Of a DNA stretch of 64,000 bases, positions 44,455-53,278 are shown piece after piece. The DNA lies in assembly GCF_021390395.1 (NCBI RefSeq), contig NZ_JAJUWT010000012.1:186001-250000 (forward strand), read 5' to 3'. The position numbers and the translations under genes were made by a program. This DNA comes from Saccharothrix sp. S26 (GTDB lineage Bacteria; Actinomycetota; Actinomycetes; Mycobacteriales; Pseudonocardiaceae). Below the pieces are notes generated by a model. That model ran no database searches. It was not told the DNA's origin and saw nothing but the letters and a program-made list of their open reading frames with translations. The stretch's first letter is position 1. Every line of letters starts with the position of its first letter.

Positions 44455-44865
44455 ATGGCGCGCGCGGACATCACCGACCTTCTGGTGGCCGTCGCCGTCG
44501 ACCTCACGGAGAACCCGTCCGCCGAGGTCGAGGGTTGGGGCCGCCGCCTGCCCACCACGACCGTCGTGCGCCCGCCGGCCCGGACGGACGACTGGATCGA
44601 GCGCGCGTCCTGTCGCGATGACGAGGACCTCTTCGGCCGCGGCGACGAGCAGCGCAAGGCGAAGGTCGTCTGCCTGGGGTGCCCGGTGCGGACCCGGTGC
44701 CTGGCGGAGGCGCTGGACAACCGGATCGAGCACGGCGTGTGGGGCGGCCTGATGGAGCGGGAGCGGCGAGCGCTGCTGCGCCACAGGCCGGATGTCACGT
44801 CGTGGCGCGAACTGCTCGACCTCGCCCGACGCGCACACGGTTCCGACGACCTGGCCGCGGGGTGA
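44455..44865 (+). CDS. WhiB-family iron-sulfur regulator
   Basis: 136 residues with the four WhiB cysteines: one in ERASCRDDEDLFG, then VVCLGCPVRTRCLAEALDN (C-x2-C-x5-C), and the following GVWGGLMERERR turn. WhiB proteins bind a [4Fe-4S] cluster and modulate sigma-factor-dependent transcription. The ATG at 44455 is chosen because the longer upstream frame belongs to the sigma relic. It overlaps the next gene by four bases (GTGA). Confidence 0.85.
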   Translation: MARADITDLLVAVAVDLTENPSAEVEGWGRRLPTTTVVRPPARTDDWIERASCRDDEDLFGRGDEQRKAKVVCLGCPVRTRCLAEALDNRIEHGVWGGLMERERRALLRHRPDVTSWRELLDLARRAHGSDDLAAG

Positions 44866-45134
44866 GGGCGACGTCCACCACACCCGCCCGGCGCCCGGAA
44901 CCTCCCGCGCACGGTCTGATCGGTTACGTCCTGGCCGACGACCAGCGCACCCGCAACGCGTTGTTGCTGCTGCGCCCGACGCTCGGCGGTGCGGTGCTCG
45001 CCGCCGCGGTCGCGATCCTCGCCGTCCACTCCCCCGGTGAGGCGTGGGTGTACGGCGGGGCGTCGGGGCTCGCGGCGAGCGGGGTGGCCTGGTACGGCGG
45101 ACGCCGTCGGGCCCGACGGCGGACCCGGGGTTGA
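44862..45134 (+). CDS. small membrane protein coupled to WhiB
   Basis: 90 residues with two membrane helices (PTLGGAVLAAAVAILAVHSP, WVYGGASGLAASGVAWYGG) and a basic tail RRRARRRTRG. The GTG start overlaps the WhiB stop, so it is co-translated. No known family; function unknown. Confidence 0.5.
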   Translation: MRATSTTPARRPEPPAHGLIGYVLADDQRTRNALLLLRPTLGGAVLAAAVAILAVHSPGEAWVYGGASGLAASGVAWYGGRRRARRRTRG

Positions 45135-45196
45135 CATTGTCGCATGTTATGACTCATCTTGTTGAGACAAAGATTGTGACATTCGGAGGTGGTGTC
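45131..45196 (+). promoter_or_regulatory. promoter/operator of the membrane-GntR operon
   Basis: TTGACA at 45131-45136 and TCATCT at 45154-45159 have 17-bp spacing. The A/T-rich leader carries repeated TTGT/ACAA words (TTGTCGCATG, TTGTTGAGACAA) suited to binding by the GntR protein encoded second in the operon. GGAGGTG provides the ribosome site for the gene at 45197. Confidence 0.5.
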
Positions 45197-45967
45197 ATGC
45201 GGGAGGCAGACCGCGCGGAGGTCGAGCGGTGGTTGGCCCGGCACGGGCTGGTCGACGCTCGGCCGACCCCGTTGCTCGCCGCACGGCTGGCGGCGCGGTG
45301 GCGGGCCAACGTGGTCGGCAGTGCCCTGATCGCCGCGTTCATCATCGGTGCGGCGCTCACGCACGTGTCGGCACTTCCCGGCCCCGGCACGTCCCGGTTA
45401 CCGCTGCTGACGACATTGGTGGTCGGGTTGTTGGCGGGGCAGTGGCTGCTCGGCTCGTGGGTGCGGCGCGTCGACCGGCGGGCCGGCGCGCGACTGTCCC
45501 GGCGGGTGGCCCACCCGGTCGAGCTGGGGTGGCGGGCGGTGCTGGGCCGGCCGTACGCCGTCTTCACGGTTGCCGGCTTCGCCTGCGCGGCACTGCTCGC
45601 GGTGAGCGTGTTGCCGGTTGCGGACCCGCTCCTGCGGTCCGGTGCGGTCGTCGTGCTGATCGGCCTGGCCGGTGCCGCCGTCGGCATCGTCATGCAGCTG
45701 CGCCAGGTGCTGGCGAGCCCGGCCGTGGCGGAGGACGAGGTGTCGCTCACGGCCGATGTCGTCATGCGGGTCGAGGACGCTCGCGCCCTCGTCACCCCAG
45801 GTCTGGTGTGGGTGCTGCCGGCGATCTTCCTGAACGGGGACTCACTCGGCTGGTGGAACGTGGCCTCGCTGGCGTTCGTGGTGGTGGGCGCGATCGCCTT
45901 CAGCCTGCTCCGGATCCGGACCACGGGTGACGGGACGGCGGCACGGCGGGCCATGGCCACCGGATGA
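45197..45967 (+). CDS. membrane protein coupled to GntR regulator
   Basis: 256 residues with six membrane helices (for example VVGSALIAAFIIGAALTHV, LLTTLVVGLLAGQWLLGSWV, AVVVLIGLAGAAVGIVMQL) and no transporter motif. It starts with ATG behind GGAGGTGG and overlaps the GntR gene by four bases. Membrane protein/YtrA-type GntR pairs are common in actinomycetes and often respond to envelope stress or drugs. Function not assigned. Confidence 0.65.
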   Translation: MREADRAEVERWLARHGLVDARPTPLLAARLAARWRANVVGSALIAAFIIGAALTHVSALPGPGTSRLPLLTTLVVGLLAGQWLLGSWVRRVDRRAGARLSRRVAHPVELGWRAVLGRPYAVFTVAGFACAALLAVSVLPVADPLLRSGAVVVLIGLAGAAVGIVMQLRQVLASPAVAEDEVSLTADVVMRVEDARALVTPGLVWVLPAIFLNGDSLGWWNVASLAFVVVGAIAFSLLRIRTTGDGTAARRAMATG

Positions 45968-46329
45968 TCGTCATCGACGCGGCCTCGCCGACCCCGCCGT
46001 ACGAACAACTCCGGGCCCAACTGGCGAGGCAGATCCAGGACCGCTCGCTCGCCGTCGGCACGAGGCTGCCGACGATCCGCCGGCTCGCCGCCGACCTGGG
46101 CCTGGCCGTGAACACCGTCGGTCGGGCCTACCGGGAACTGGAGGAAGCGGGCCTGATCGAGACGCGGGGCCGGGCGGGCTCCTACGTCTCCGCCGCCGGC
46201 GACCGAACCCTCGAACAAGCCCGCCGCGCCGCCCTCGACTACGCCACCGTCATCGCCCGCATCGGCATGGACCCCACCGAGGCCGTCCGGATCGTCGAGG
46301 CAGCCCTGGCCCGCCCCTCCGTCCCTTAG
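45964..46329 (+). CDS. YtrA-type GntR regulator
   Basis: 121 residues, the short YtrA subfamily: a GntR winged helix (PPYEQLRAQLARQIQDRSLA, PTIRRLAADLGLAVNTVGRA, ELEEAGLIETRGRAGSYV) followed by only about 45 residues of helical dimerisation tail. YtrA-type repressors control their own operons, here the upstream membrane protein (ATGA overlap). Confidence 0.85.
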   Translation: MIVIDAASPTPPYEQLRAQLARQIQDRSLAVGTRLPTIRRLAADLGLAVNTVGRAYRELEEAGLIETRGRAGSYVSAAGDRTLEQARRAALDYATVIARIGMDPTEAVRIVEAALARPSVP

Positions 46330-46346
46330 ACCGCTCCGGCGACCTG

Positions 46347-48569
46347 ATGCCTTGTGGCACGCTGGAGATAATCGACAGCGTGACGGACGACCGCCTTGGA
46401 GACCTGACCGCAATCGAACAGGAGGCGGTCGCGGCCTCGCGGTCCGGCGAGTGGTTCGAAGCCGAGGGACTCGACCTGCTTCGCCTCACGCACACCCACG
46501 ACCCGCGTTATCAGATCCGCGCCGAGGTCGTCCGCGACCTGCTGCTGGGCAGGCACGGTCCGCTCGACCCGCGCGGGGTCCGCTTGGCGGGGGTGCAGAT
46601 CACGGGCCCCTTGGACTTGGAGGACGTGGACGCCGAGGTCGGCCTCAAGCTGGTCGACTGCGCGTTACCCGAGGTCATGAACTTGACGGGCGCTCATCTC
46701 CCCCGTTTGACGCTCGACGGCAGCCGGTTGGTCGGCATCGCGGCGCACGGTGTCGAGATCGACAAGGACTGCAGCCTGGACGGTGTCGTAGTCCGATGCT
46801 CCGCTCCCGAACCGGCGCTCACCATGGTGACCGCCCGCATCGGCGGCATGTTGTTGATCCGCGACGCGGTGATCGTCAACGCGTCGGGACCGGCTTTTAC
46901 CGGTGAGGCGATGAGCGTGGGTGAGATCCTGTCGATGGCGGGCAGCACGTTGCGAGGCACCGGATCGACCGCCTCGATCTATCTGGTCAAAGCCCACATC
47001 GGCTACGCCAACTTCGACGAGCTGACGGTCGCCAACGACCGCGGACCGGCCTTGCAGTGCTCCAACCTGCGCTCCGACTCCCACGTCTGGCTGCGGAGAG
47101 CAAAGGTGCGAGGGACCGGATCCGTCGCATTGTCCCTGACCGATGCTCACATCGGTGGTTCGTTGTCGCTCGACCTGTCGCAGGTCCAGAACCACGACGG
47201 CGCTGCGGTGACGTTGAACGACACGACGGTGCAGAACCACGTGCTCGTCAGGGCAGCGCACCTGCGTGGTGGTGGCTCGCGGGTGGCTCTCGACCTGTCC
47301 GGTGCGCGCGTGGACGGGCTGGCAAACCTCGACCGCGTAGACGTCGCGAACTACCAGGGCGGCTCAGCCCTGGGGGCCGAAGGTGCCAGTGTGGGCAAGT
47401 ACCTCTTCGTCCGTGACGCGAGGTTGCTGGGCACCAGTCCGGCCGGAGCTGTTCGATTCCCCCGTGCGCGCATCGGCAGTTCCGTGGAGTTCAACGGCAC
47501 GACCATCACGAACGGCGTGGGCCCTGGCCTGCACGCGGAGTCTGCGGACATCGGTCACTCTCTCTTCTTCCGTGACGCGACCGTCCACGCCTCCCACTCC
47601 AGAGGGTCGGTCTGGGTCTTCGGCGTTCACATCGGGGGCACGGCGGACTTCAGTCGCACCACTGTCACGAACATGGCCGGGCCCGCACTGGAAGCGGAGA
47701 GGATGCGGACCGACGGGCATCTCGTGTTCAGCGGCACCGAATTCCGCGGCAGAGGGACACGGGCGACGGTCCAACTCCCTGGAGCACACGTGCGAGGCAA
47801 CGTGCACTGCCCGACCATGCGGGTGGAAAGTGAGTCCGGTCAGATCTTGGACCTCGTGGACGCAGTCGTCGATGGAGCGATCACGATCCCTACCGAATTG
47901 ATCTGCCCCGAACCACGCGGCACGTCCTGCGTGCGCGCCAAATCGGTGAACGTCGATGGCATGACCTGCGGGTCCCTCGGCTCGCCTTGGCGCGAGTGGC
48001 TCCACGTGATCCGGCGTCACGGGTTCGCTTACCGACCTCAGCCCTATCAACACCTCGCCGCCATCGAACGGGCGGCCGGGCACGACAACAACGCCCGCGA
48101 AGTGCTCATCGCGCAGCAACACCACTTGAGCAGGGACTCCGCCGGGGTCGGTGGTCTGCTGGCGCGCGCCATTCACCTGCTCTGGGGAGTGCTGGCGGGC
48201 TACGGGTTCCGAGCACGTCGCACCGCCATCGCCCTGTTCCTGGCGGTGGCCGTCGCCGGCTGCCTCGGCTGGCTGGCCGGCCAGGTGGAGACCCGTCCCG
48301 GCCACCACGCGGCCGAACGGGTCCGGCCTGCCACGGTCCAACCCGACGCACCTGGCACGCCTTGCTCAACCGTCGAACTGGTGGGGTTGGGACTGGACAG
48401 AGGACTGCCCTTGGGCGTGACCGGCCTCCGAGCTCGCTGCGACCTCGACACCGCGAGCACCCCCGGACAGCGCTTCACCATCGCCATCTGGATCGTCCAG
48501 TTCTGCATCTTCGGACTGGCGACCCTGGCGATCGCGGGCTACACCAACCTGATCCGCAAGACCCCGTGA
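46347..48569 (+). CDS. beta-helix membrane-anchored protein
   Basis: 740 residues. From about 70 to 560 there are regular ~23-residue turns (GAHLPRLTLDGSRLVGI, DAHIGGSLSLDLSQVQNH, RARIGSSVEFNGTTITN), as in pentapeptide-like right-handed beta-helices. Two membrane helices close the protein (TAIALFLAVAVAGCLGWLAG, IVQFCIFGLATLAIAGYTNL). Streptomyces relatives are annotated as membrane-associated oxidoreductases without proof. Its base composition is less GC-rich and less codon-biased than its neighbours, which could mean recent arrival. ATG 46347 has no clear ribosome site; GTG 46380, 12 bases after GGAG, is the alternative. Confidence 0.65.
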   Translation: MPCGTLEIIDSVTDDRLGDLTAIEQEAVAASRSGEWFEAEGLDLLRLTHTHDPRYQIRAEVVRDLLLGRHGPLDPRGVRLAGVQITGPLDLEDVDAEVGLKLVDCALPEVMNLTGAHLPRLTLDGSRLVGIAAHGVEIDKDCSLDGVVVRCSAPEPALTMVTARIGGMLLIRDAVIVNASGPAFTGEAMSVGEILSMAGSTLRGTGSTASIYLVKAHIGYANFDELTVANDRGPALQCSNLRSDSHVWLRRAKVRGTGSVALSLTDAHIGGSLSLDLSQVQNHDGAAVTLNDTTVQNHVLVRAAHLRGGGSRVALDLSGARVDGLANLDRVDVANYQGGSALGAEGASVGKYLFVRDARLLGTSPAGAVRFPRARIGSSVEFNGTTITNGVGPGLHAESADIGHSLFFRDATVHASHSRGSVWVFGVHIGGTADFSRTTVTNMAGPALEAERMRTDGHLVFSGTEFRGRGTRATVQLPGAHVRGNVHCPTMRVESESGQILDLVDAVVDGAITIPTELICPEPRGTSCVRAKSVNVDGMTCGSLGSPWREWLHVIRRHGFAYRPQPYQHLAAIERAAGHDNNAREVLIAQQHHLSRDSAGVGGLLARAIHLLWGVLAGYGFRARRTAIALFLAVAVAGCLGWLAGQVETRPGHHAAERVRPATVQPDAPGTPCSTVELVGLGLDRGLPLGVTGLRARCDLDTASTPGQRFTIAIWIVQFCIFGLATLAIAGYTNLIRKTP

Positions 48570-48705
48570 CCGGCCGTCGGGTTGTCATCTCGTGCGATCA
48601 GCCGAGAACGGACAGAGTGAAGCGCAGGCTCCACTATCTCGATTGCGGTTCGTCCGGCTGGTGGCCCACGATGCAGCCCACAGCCAAGCGAGCGAGGGAC
48701 AGCAC

Positions 48706-49035
48706 ATGGTGGAGCACACCTTTCGGGTCATGGTGCGCGGCAGGTTCACCGATCTCGACGACGCCGGACGCGAACGACTGCTGGCCGAGGTCGACCGGCA
48801 CGGTGTGCTCACCAACGGCTTCTCCGAGCAGGGAGCGCTGTCCTACGACAGGTCGCTGGACTTCTTCAGCTTCCGCGTGCAACTGCGCGCCGAAGTGGGA
48901 CCGACCAACCGCGCCGTGTGCGACCGCGCCCTGGCGCTGGCCTCCCGCGCGATCGAGGAGTTCGGCGTCGACTTCCGCGACATGCGCGCCTCCGCCACGG
49001 ACATGGACCTGGTCAAGATCCGCCGTCCCCGCTGA
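48706..49035 (+). CDS. DUF6204-like small protein
   Basis: 109 residues with a simple alpha/beta pattern: HTFRVMVRGRFTDLDDAGRE, DFFSFRVQLRAEVGP and a final helix DRALALASRAIEEFGV with RDMRASATDMDLVKIR. This matches my memory of the DUF6204 family of actinomycetes, of unknown function. ATG at 48706 is chosen after GCGAGGGAC. It is a lone gene between the beta-helix protein and the TIR gene. Confidence 0.55.
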   Translation: MVEHTFRVMVRGRFTDLDDAGRERLLAEVDRHGVLTNGFSEQGALSYDRSLDFFSFRVQLRAEVGPTNRAVCDRALALASRAIEEFGVDFRDMRASATDMDLVKIRRPR

Positions 49036-49203
49036 GCCGGCCTGGCGCCTCACGAGACGCCCACCTCGGAACCGGCACCGGACCGATGCGCAGATCACCC
49101 CGGTGACCGCAGTCCTGCGGAGAGGCACTGGCGAAGTCGATGACAAAGTAGCGGCACCCGCCCGTTCGGCGCGCGGCAGCACGGGAGATCGGACCGCTGG
49201 ACG

Positions 49204-50229
49204 TTGACCCACGTTTTCATCAGTTACAGCCGCGCGCAGCAGGCCTACGCCCAGGAACTGGCCCGCTACCTGCGGGTGGAGCACGACATCCCGACCTGGA
49301 TCGACGATGAGCTGATCACCGGGGACCGCTGGGAGCGCGTGATCCGGACGAAGATCGACGAGTGCGCCGCGCTGGTCGTGGTGATGACCCCCGACGCCGA
49401 AGCGTCCGACTGGGTCGACCTCGAGATCACCAGGGCGCGCGACCGGGGGAAGCCCATCGTCCCGGTCCTGCTCGACGGCACCGTCTTCTTCCGCCTGGGC
49501 AACCTCCAGTACGAGGACGTCCGCGACCGCTCGATGCCGGGCGACCGGTTCCTCAGAGCGCTCCGCAAAGCCACCACGACCGAGTCCTCCCCCGACGCCC
49601 ACGCCGACTCAAGCGCACCCGCCCCGAAGGATCACGGTTCCCCCTCCACGCGCAAAGCCGTGCGGTGGGCCGGGGCCGTCGTCACGTTGGTGGGTGCCGT
49701 CATCGTGGTGCTCGCGAACCTGCCCGCCGGATCCGGCGACACCGGCCTCAAGCCGTCATCGAACACGTCGAGCCCGACTACGACCGCGGAGCGCGTCGGC
49801 GCCGTGACCACGCCTTCAGCGTCCTGTGCCATCGAAGACATCCAGGTGGTCCAGGACGCCTACGCGTACCCGAACATCGCCCTGCCCTCGAACTGCGCAC
49901 CGCCCGCGAGCCTCGGCATCCGCGACTTGACGCCCGGCAACGGCCCGCAGGTCGCCACCGGTGCCACGGTCCTCGTCCACTACGCGCTGTTGACGTGGTC
50001 GGACCGGAAGGCGCGCGACAGCAGCTTCGCGATCAACCAACCCTTCGAAGTGCAGAACGTCGGCAACGCGCAAGTGATCGACGGCTGGAACGAAGGCTTG
50101 ATCGGTGCCAAGGAGGGCGGCCGTCGGCTGCTGGTGGTGCCCCCGGACAAGGGCTATCCGAGCGGACAGGGGGACATCCCGCCGAACGAGACGCTCGTGT
50201 TCGTGATCGACGTCCTCGACGTCTCCTGA
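49204..50229 (+). CDS. TIR-transmembrane-FKBP fusion
   Basis: 341 residues. Residues 1-120 are a TIR domain (HVFISYSRAQQAYAQELARY, DDELITGDRW, and SDWVDLEITRA, where Glu74 is at the NADase catalytic position). Residues ~154-174 form one membrane helix (WAGAVVTLVGAVIVVLANL). After a Ser/Thr linker, residues ~236-341 are an FKBP-type prolyl isomerase (GATVLVHYALL, VIDGWNEGLIGAKEGGRR, IPPNETLVFVIDVLDV). The expected topology is TIR inside, FKBP outside. The start is TTG at 49204; no other in-frame start precedes it. I know of no described system with this architecture. Domain calls are strong; role is open. Confidence 0.85.
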   Translation: MTHVFISYSRAQQAYAQELARYLRVEHDIPTWIDDELITGDRWERVIRTKIDECAALVVVMTPDAEASDWVDLEITRARDRGKPIVPVLLDGTVFFRLGNLQYEDVRDRSMPGDRFLRALRKATTTESSPDAHADSSAPAPKDHGSPSTRKAVRWAGAVVTLVGAVIVVLANLPAGSGDTGLKPSSNTSSPTTTAERVGAVTTPSASCAIEDIQVVQDAYAYPNIALPSNCAPPASLGIRDLTPGNGPQVATGATVLVHYALLTWSDRKARDSSFAINQPFEVQNVGNAQVIDGWNEGLIGAKEGGRRLLVVPPDKGYPSGQGDIPPNETLVFVIDVLDVS

Positions 50230-50282
50230 CCACCGGCTGCCGCCACGCCTCCCCGTCGTCGTGCCGACCTCGCCCAGGACGC

Positions 50283-51074
50283 TCACTTGGCGGGTTCGCG
50301 GTTGTAGAGCTTCCTGGACCACAGGTAGCCGCCTCCGGCGATCACGGCGCACCAGCCGATCGCGAGGGTCCCGTTGGTGCCGATCGGGGTGCCCATCAGC
50401 AGCCCGCGCAGGGTCTCGATGAACGGGGTGAACGGCTGGTAGTCGGCGAACCACCTGAGCCCCGCGGGCATCGAGTCGGTCGGGACGAAGCCGCTGCCCA
50501 TCATCGGCAGGACCATCAGCGGTGTCAGCATGTTGCTCGCGGCCGCGATGCTCCTGGCCAGGATCGCCAGCGCGACCGACAGCCAGGTGAGCGCGAAGAT
50601 GACCAGCACGAGCAGGCCGATCACACCGAGCCACTCGACGAAGTCCGCGGTGGGTTCGAAGCCGACCAGCAGCGCCACGCCGGTGACGGCGGTCATGCTC
50701 AGCAGGGTCTGGGTGAGGCTGCCGAGCACGTGGCCGGTGAGCACCGAGACCCGGGCGATGGCCATGGTGCGGAACCGGGCGACGATGCCCTCGTTCAGGT
50801 CGATCGCCACCGAGATCGCCGTGCCCTGGGCCGCGGTGGCGGCGGTCATGAGGATGATGCCGGGTACGACGTAGTCCACATAGGTGTCACGGCCGCCCGA
50901 CGGTCCGCCGATGCCGCTGCCGAGGATGCCCCCGAGGACGTAGACGAACAGCAGCAGGAAGATCACCGGGACGCCGGCGGCGGTGAGGACGAGGGTCGGG
51001 TAGCGCAGCATGTGCCGCCACTGGCGGCGCAGCATGGTCATCGAGTCGGTGAAGGCGTGGGTGGCGGTGCTCAT
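50283..51074 (-). CDS. DrrB-type ABC-2 permease
   Basis: 263 residues with six membrane helices and the ABC-2 signature region (YVDYVVPGIILMTAATAAQG, then RFRTMAIARVSVLTGHVLGS, LGGILGSGIGG). This is the DrrB/daunorubicin-type permease that works with the upstream ATPase. The ATG overlaps the ATPase stop by four bases. Export of an amphipathic drug-like compound is likely. Confidence 0.85.
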   Translation of the reverse strand: MSTATHAFTDSMTMLRRQWRHMLRYPTLVLTAAGVPVIFLLLFVYVLGGILGSGIGGPSGGRDTYVDYVVPGIILMTAATAAQGTAISVAIDLNEGIVARFRTMAIARVSVLTGHVLGSLTQTLLSMTAVTGVALLVGFEPTADFVEWLGVIGLLVLVIFALTWLSVALAILARSIAAASNMLTPLMVLPMMGSGFVPTDSMPAGLRWFADYQPFTPFIETLRGLLMGTPIGTNGTLAIGWCAVIAGGGYLWSRKLYNREPAK

Positions 51075-52048
51075 CGGGTGGGCTCCTGTTCCGCGACCGG
51101 GTTGCCCGTCAGCGCGAAGAAGACGTCGTCGAGATCGGGTGTGTGGACCCGGAGTTCGTCCACGTCGAGCGAGGCGTGGTCGAGCCGGTCCAGCAGGGCG
51201 CGCAACGACCGCACGTCCCCCTGACCGGGGATCTGCACGGTGAGGGCGTCGTCGTCGCGGGCCATCACGTCCAGCGTCCTGGCCGCGCGGTCGTGGCCGC
51301 GGGGGTCGGTGAACCGCAGGGTGATGTGCCCGCCGCCCACCTGCCGCTTCAGCTGCTCCGGTGTGCCTTGGGCGACGAGCTTCCCCCGGTGCAGCACCGC
51401 GATCCGGTCGGCGAGCCGGTCGGCTTCCTCGAGGTACTGCGTGGTGAGGAAGATCGTGACACCTTCGTCGGCCACCAACCCGCGGATGACCTCCCACATG
51501 GTCCGCCTGCTGCGCGGGTCCAGTCCGGTGGTCGGCTCGTCGAGGAAGATCACCCGGGGCCGGCCGACCAGCGTCATCGCGAGGTCCAGGCGGCGGCGCA
51601 TCCCGCCGGAGTACGTCGCCGCGGGCTTGTGCGCCGCGTCCACCAGGTCGAACCGTTCCAGCAGGTCGGCGGCGCACCGCTTGCGCTCCCGGCGGGGCAG
51701 GTGGTGCAGGTCGGCCATCAGCAGCAGGTTCTCCTCGCCGGTGAGGAAGCCGTCGACCGCGGAGAACTGGCCGGTGACGCCGATGGCGGCACGGACCGCG
51801 TCCGACTCCCGCACCACGTCGTGGCCGGCGACCCGCAGCACTCCCCCGTCGGCACGGATGAGCGTGGACAGGATCTGCACGACGGTGGTCTTGCCCGCGC
51901 CGTTCGGGCCGAGCAGTGCGAAGACGGATCCGGCGGGGATGTCGAGGTCGATGCCGTCGAGCACGACGTGCTCGCCGTATGCCTTGCGCATCGCGGTCGC
52001 CGTGACCGCGGGTCGAGCGTGATCGGTGGTCATGGGCTTCGCCCCCAT
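51071..52048 (-). CDS. DrrA-type ABC ATPase
   Basis: 325 residues: Walker A LGPNGAGKTTVVQIL, the Q-loop VTGQFSAVDG, signature YSGGMRRRLDLAMTL, Walker B VIFLDEPTTGLDPRSR and the H-loop-position sequence FLTTQYLEEADRL, where Gln replaces the usual His as in DrrA. The C-terminal ~80 residues match the DrrA-type extension. Starts at 52048 or 52033 (MTTDHARP) are both possible. It is divergent from the two-HTH regulator, with GTTGCA repeats between them. Confidence 0.85.
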   Translation of the reverse strand: MGAKPMTTDHARPAVTATAMRKAYGEHVVLDGIDLDIPAGSVFALLGPNGAGKTTVVQILSTLIRADGGVLRVAGHDVVRESDAVRAAIGVTGQFSAVDGFLTGEENLLLMADLHHLPRRERKRCAADLLERFDLVDAAHKPAATYSGGMRRRLDLAMTLVGRPRVIFLDEPTTGLDPRSRRTMWEVIRGLVADEGVTIFLTTQYLEEADRLADRIAVLHRGKLVAQGTPEQLKRQVGGGHITLRFTDPRGHDRAARTLDVMARDDDALTVQIPGQGDVRSLRALLDRLDHASLDVDELRVHTPDLDDVFFALTGNPVAEQEPTR

Positions 52049-52082
52049 CGTTCATGAGCCTTCACGATGCGGCGAAAGTTAC

Positions 52083-52198
52083 GTTGCATACACGGAGCGG
52101 TCAATCACGCAGACGTGAAGCAACGACATAGCGCCTGGTAAATCAGCCAGAACTGTTGCATGGTGCGTGCCGGGTAATGCAACTGCAACCCCGTTGCA
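52083..52198. promoter_or_regulatory. cluster of GTTGCA operator half-sites
   Basis: GTTGCAT occurs at 52083 and 52155, its complement ATGCAAC at 52177, and a perfect palindrome TGCAAC-CCC-GTTGCA at 52184-52198. These five half-sites fill the divergent gap between the DrrAB-type exporter and the regulator at 52236, so they are the probable operators of that regulator. Confidence 0.65.
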
Positions 52199-52235
52199 CT
52201 AAGTTGGACGGCACGCCGACCGTGGAGGACACCCG

Positions 52236-53024
52236 ATGCCCGGTGACAGACTCACCCTCCAGGACCGACAGCAGATAGCCGCCGGACTGCGCGAAGACCT
52301 GACCTACGCCTCCATCGGCCGTCGCATCGGACGTCCGACCTCCACCGTGACCCGCGAGGTGATGCGCCACGGCGGCCCACGCGGCTACCGCGCCGAGGCG
52401 GCCAACCGCGCCGCCGAACGGCACGCGCGCCAACGCCGGACCACCGCGACCAGGTCACCGGGAACGGCCTCCGGTGGACGTGACCTGCGGGTCGTGGACG
52501 AGGTGGACGCGCAGAGCGTGGAGCTGATGATCCAGGCCGGGCTCCCCCGGATGATGGCCCGGGTCTTCGCCGCGCTCTTCACCACCGACAGCGGCAGCCT
52601 CACCGCCGCGGAACTGGTGCGCCGCCTGCACGTCAGCCCCGCCTCCGTCTCGAAGGCCATCGGCTACCTGGAAGGCCAGGCGCTCGTCACCCGCGAGCGC
52701 GACCCCCGCAGCCGCGCCGAGCGCTACGCCGTCAACGACGACGTCGCGTACCGGTCGATCATGGCCGGCGTGCGCGCCCAGACCCGGATCGCCGAGGCGT
52801 GCCGGGACGCGGCCGAGAAGCTCGGCCCCGCCACCCCCGCCGGCGCGAGGCTGGAGAACACGGGACAGTTCCTCCTCCACGTCCTCGACGACCTGGTCCG
52901 TTCGGTCGAGCACTGGCACGAGGTCTACTCCGCCCATCCCCCGACGCCGGGAAACGACCGGGACTCGACTCAGAAGTCCCCCGGGGCCCACCTCTCGACA
53001 GGGCTGAACGACCGTGCGACATGA
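52236..53024 (+). CDS. two-HTH regulator: IS30-like HTH plus MarR/GbsR winged helix
   Basis: 262 residues. The first ~65 match the N-terminal HTH of IS30-type transposases (LTLQDRQQIAAGLREDLTYA, GRPTSTVTREVMRHGG, YRAEAANRAAERHARQRR). Residues ~95-230 are a MarR/GbsR winged helix (TAAELVRRLHVSPASVSKAI, LEGQALVTRERDPRSRAERY) with a helical dimerisation part. Transposase DNase parts are absent, so this is a regulator with a borrowed or shared DNA-binding module. ATG at 52236 follows GGAGGACACCCG. It likely controls the divergent exporter. Confidence 0.8.
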   Translation: MPGDRLTLQDRQQIAAGLREDLTYASIGRRIGRPTSTVTREVMRHGGPRGYRAEAANRAAERHARQRRTTATRSPGTASGGRDLRVVDEVDAQSVELMIQAGLPRMMARVFAALFTTDSGSLTAAELVRRLHVSPASVSKAIGYLEGQALVTRERDPRSRAERYAVNDDVAYRSIMAGVRAQTRIAEACRDAAEKLGPATPAGARLENTGQFLLHVLDDLVRSVEHWHEVYSAHPPTPGNDRDSTQKSPGAHLSTGLNDRAT

Positions 53025-53278
53025 TCGCCATTGGGTACGGCTCCATTCACCATTGCGAGCGACAGGAGGGCATCCGCACGAGGGGGTGATCCCGCCACGT
53101 CACGGCGCGTCGCGAATTCCGTGCTGCCTGGCATGACCGACAGCCACCACCTGCGGCTTCGGTCGGTCCGAAGCGTTCTGCCGATCGGTGGTGCTGCGGT
53201 TCGCGGTCCGGCTGCCATCCTTGGACGCGATCTCGCACGGCGCAGTCGTTCCCGGCGCAAGTCGCAAGGAGGTCCACC

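Noticed and set aside
52236..52440. IS30 insertion sequence
   Set aside because: Only the HTH part is IS30-like; no DDE domain or terminal inverted repeats, and the frame continues as a MarR-type regulator.
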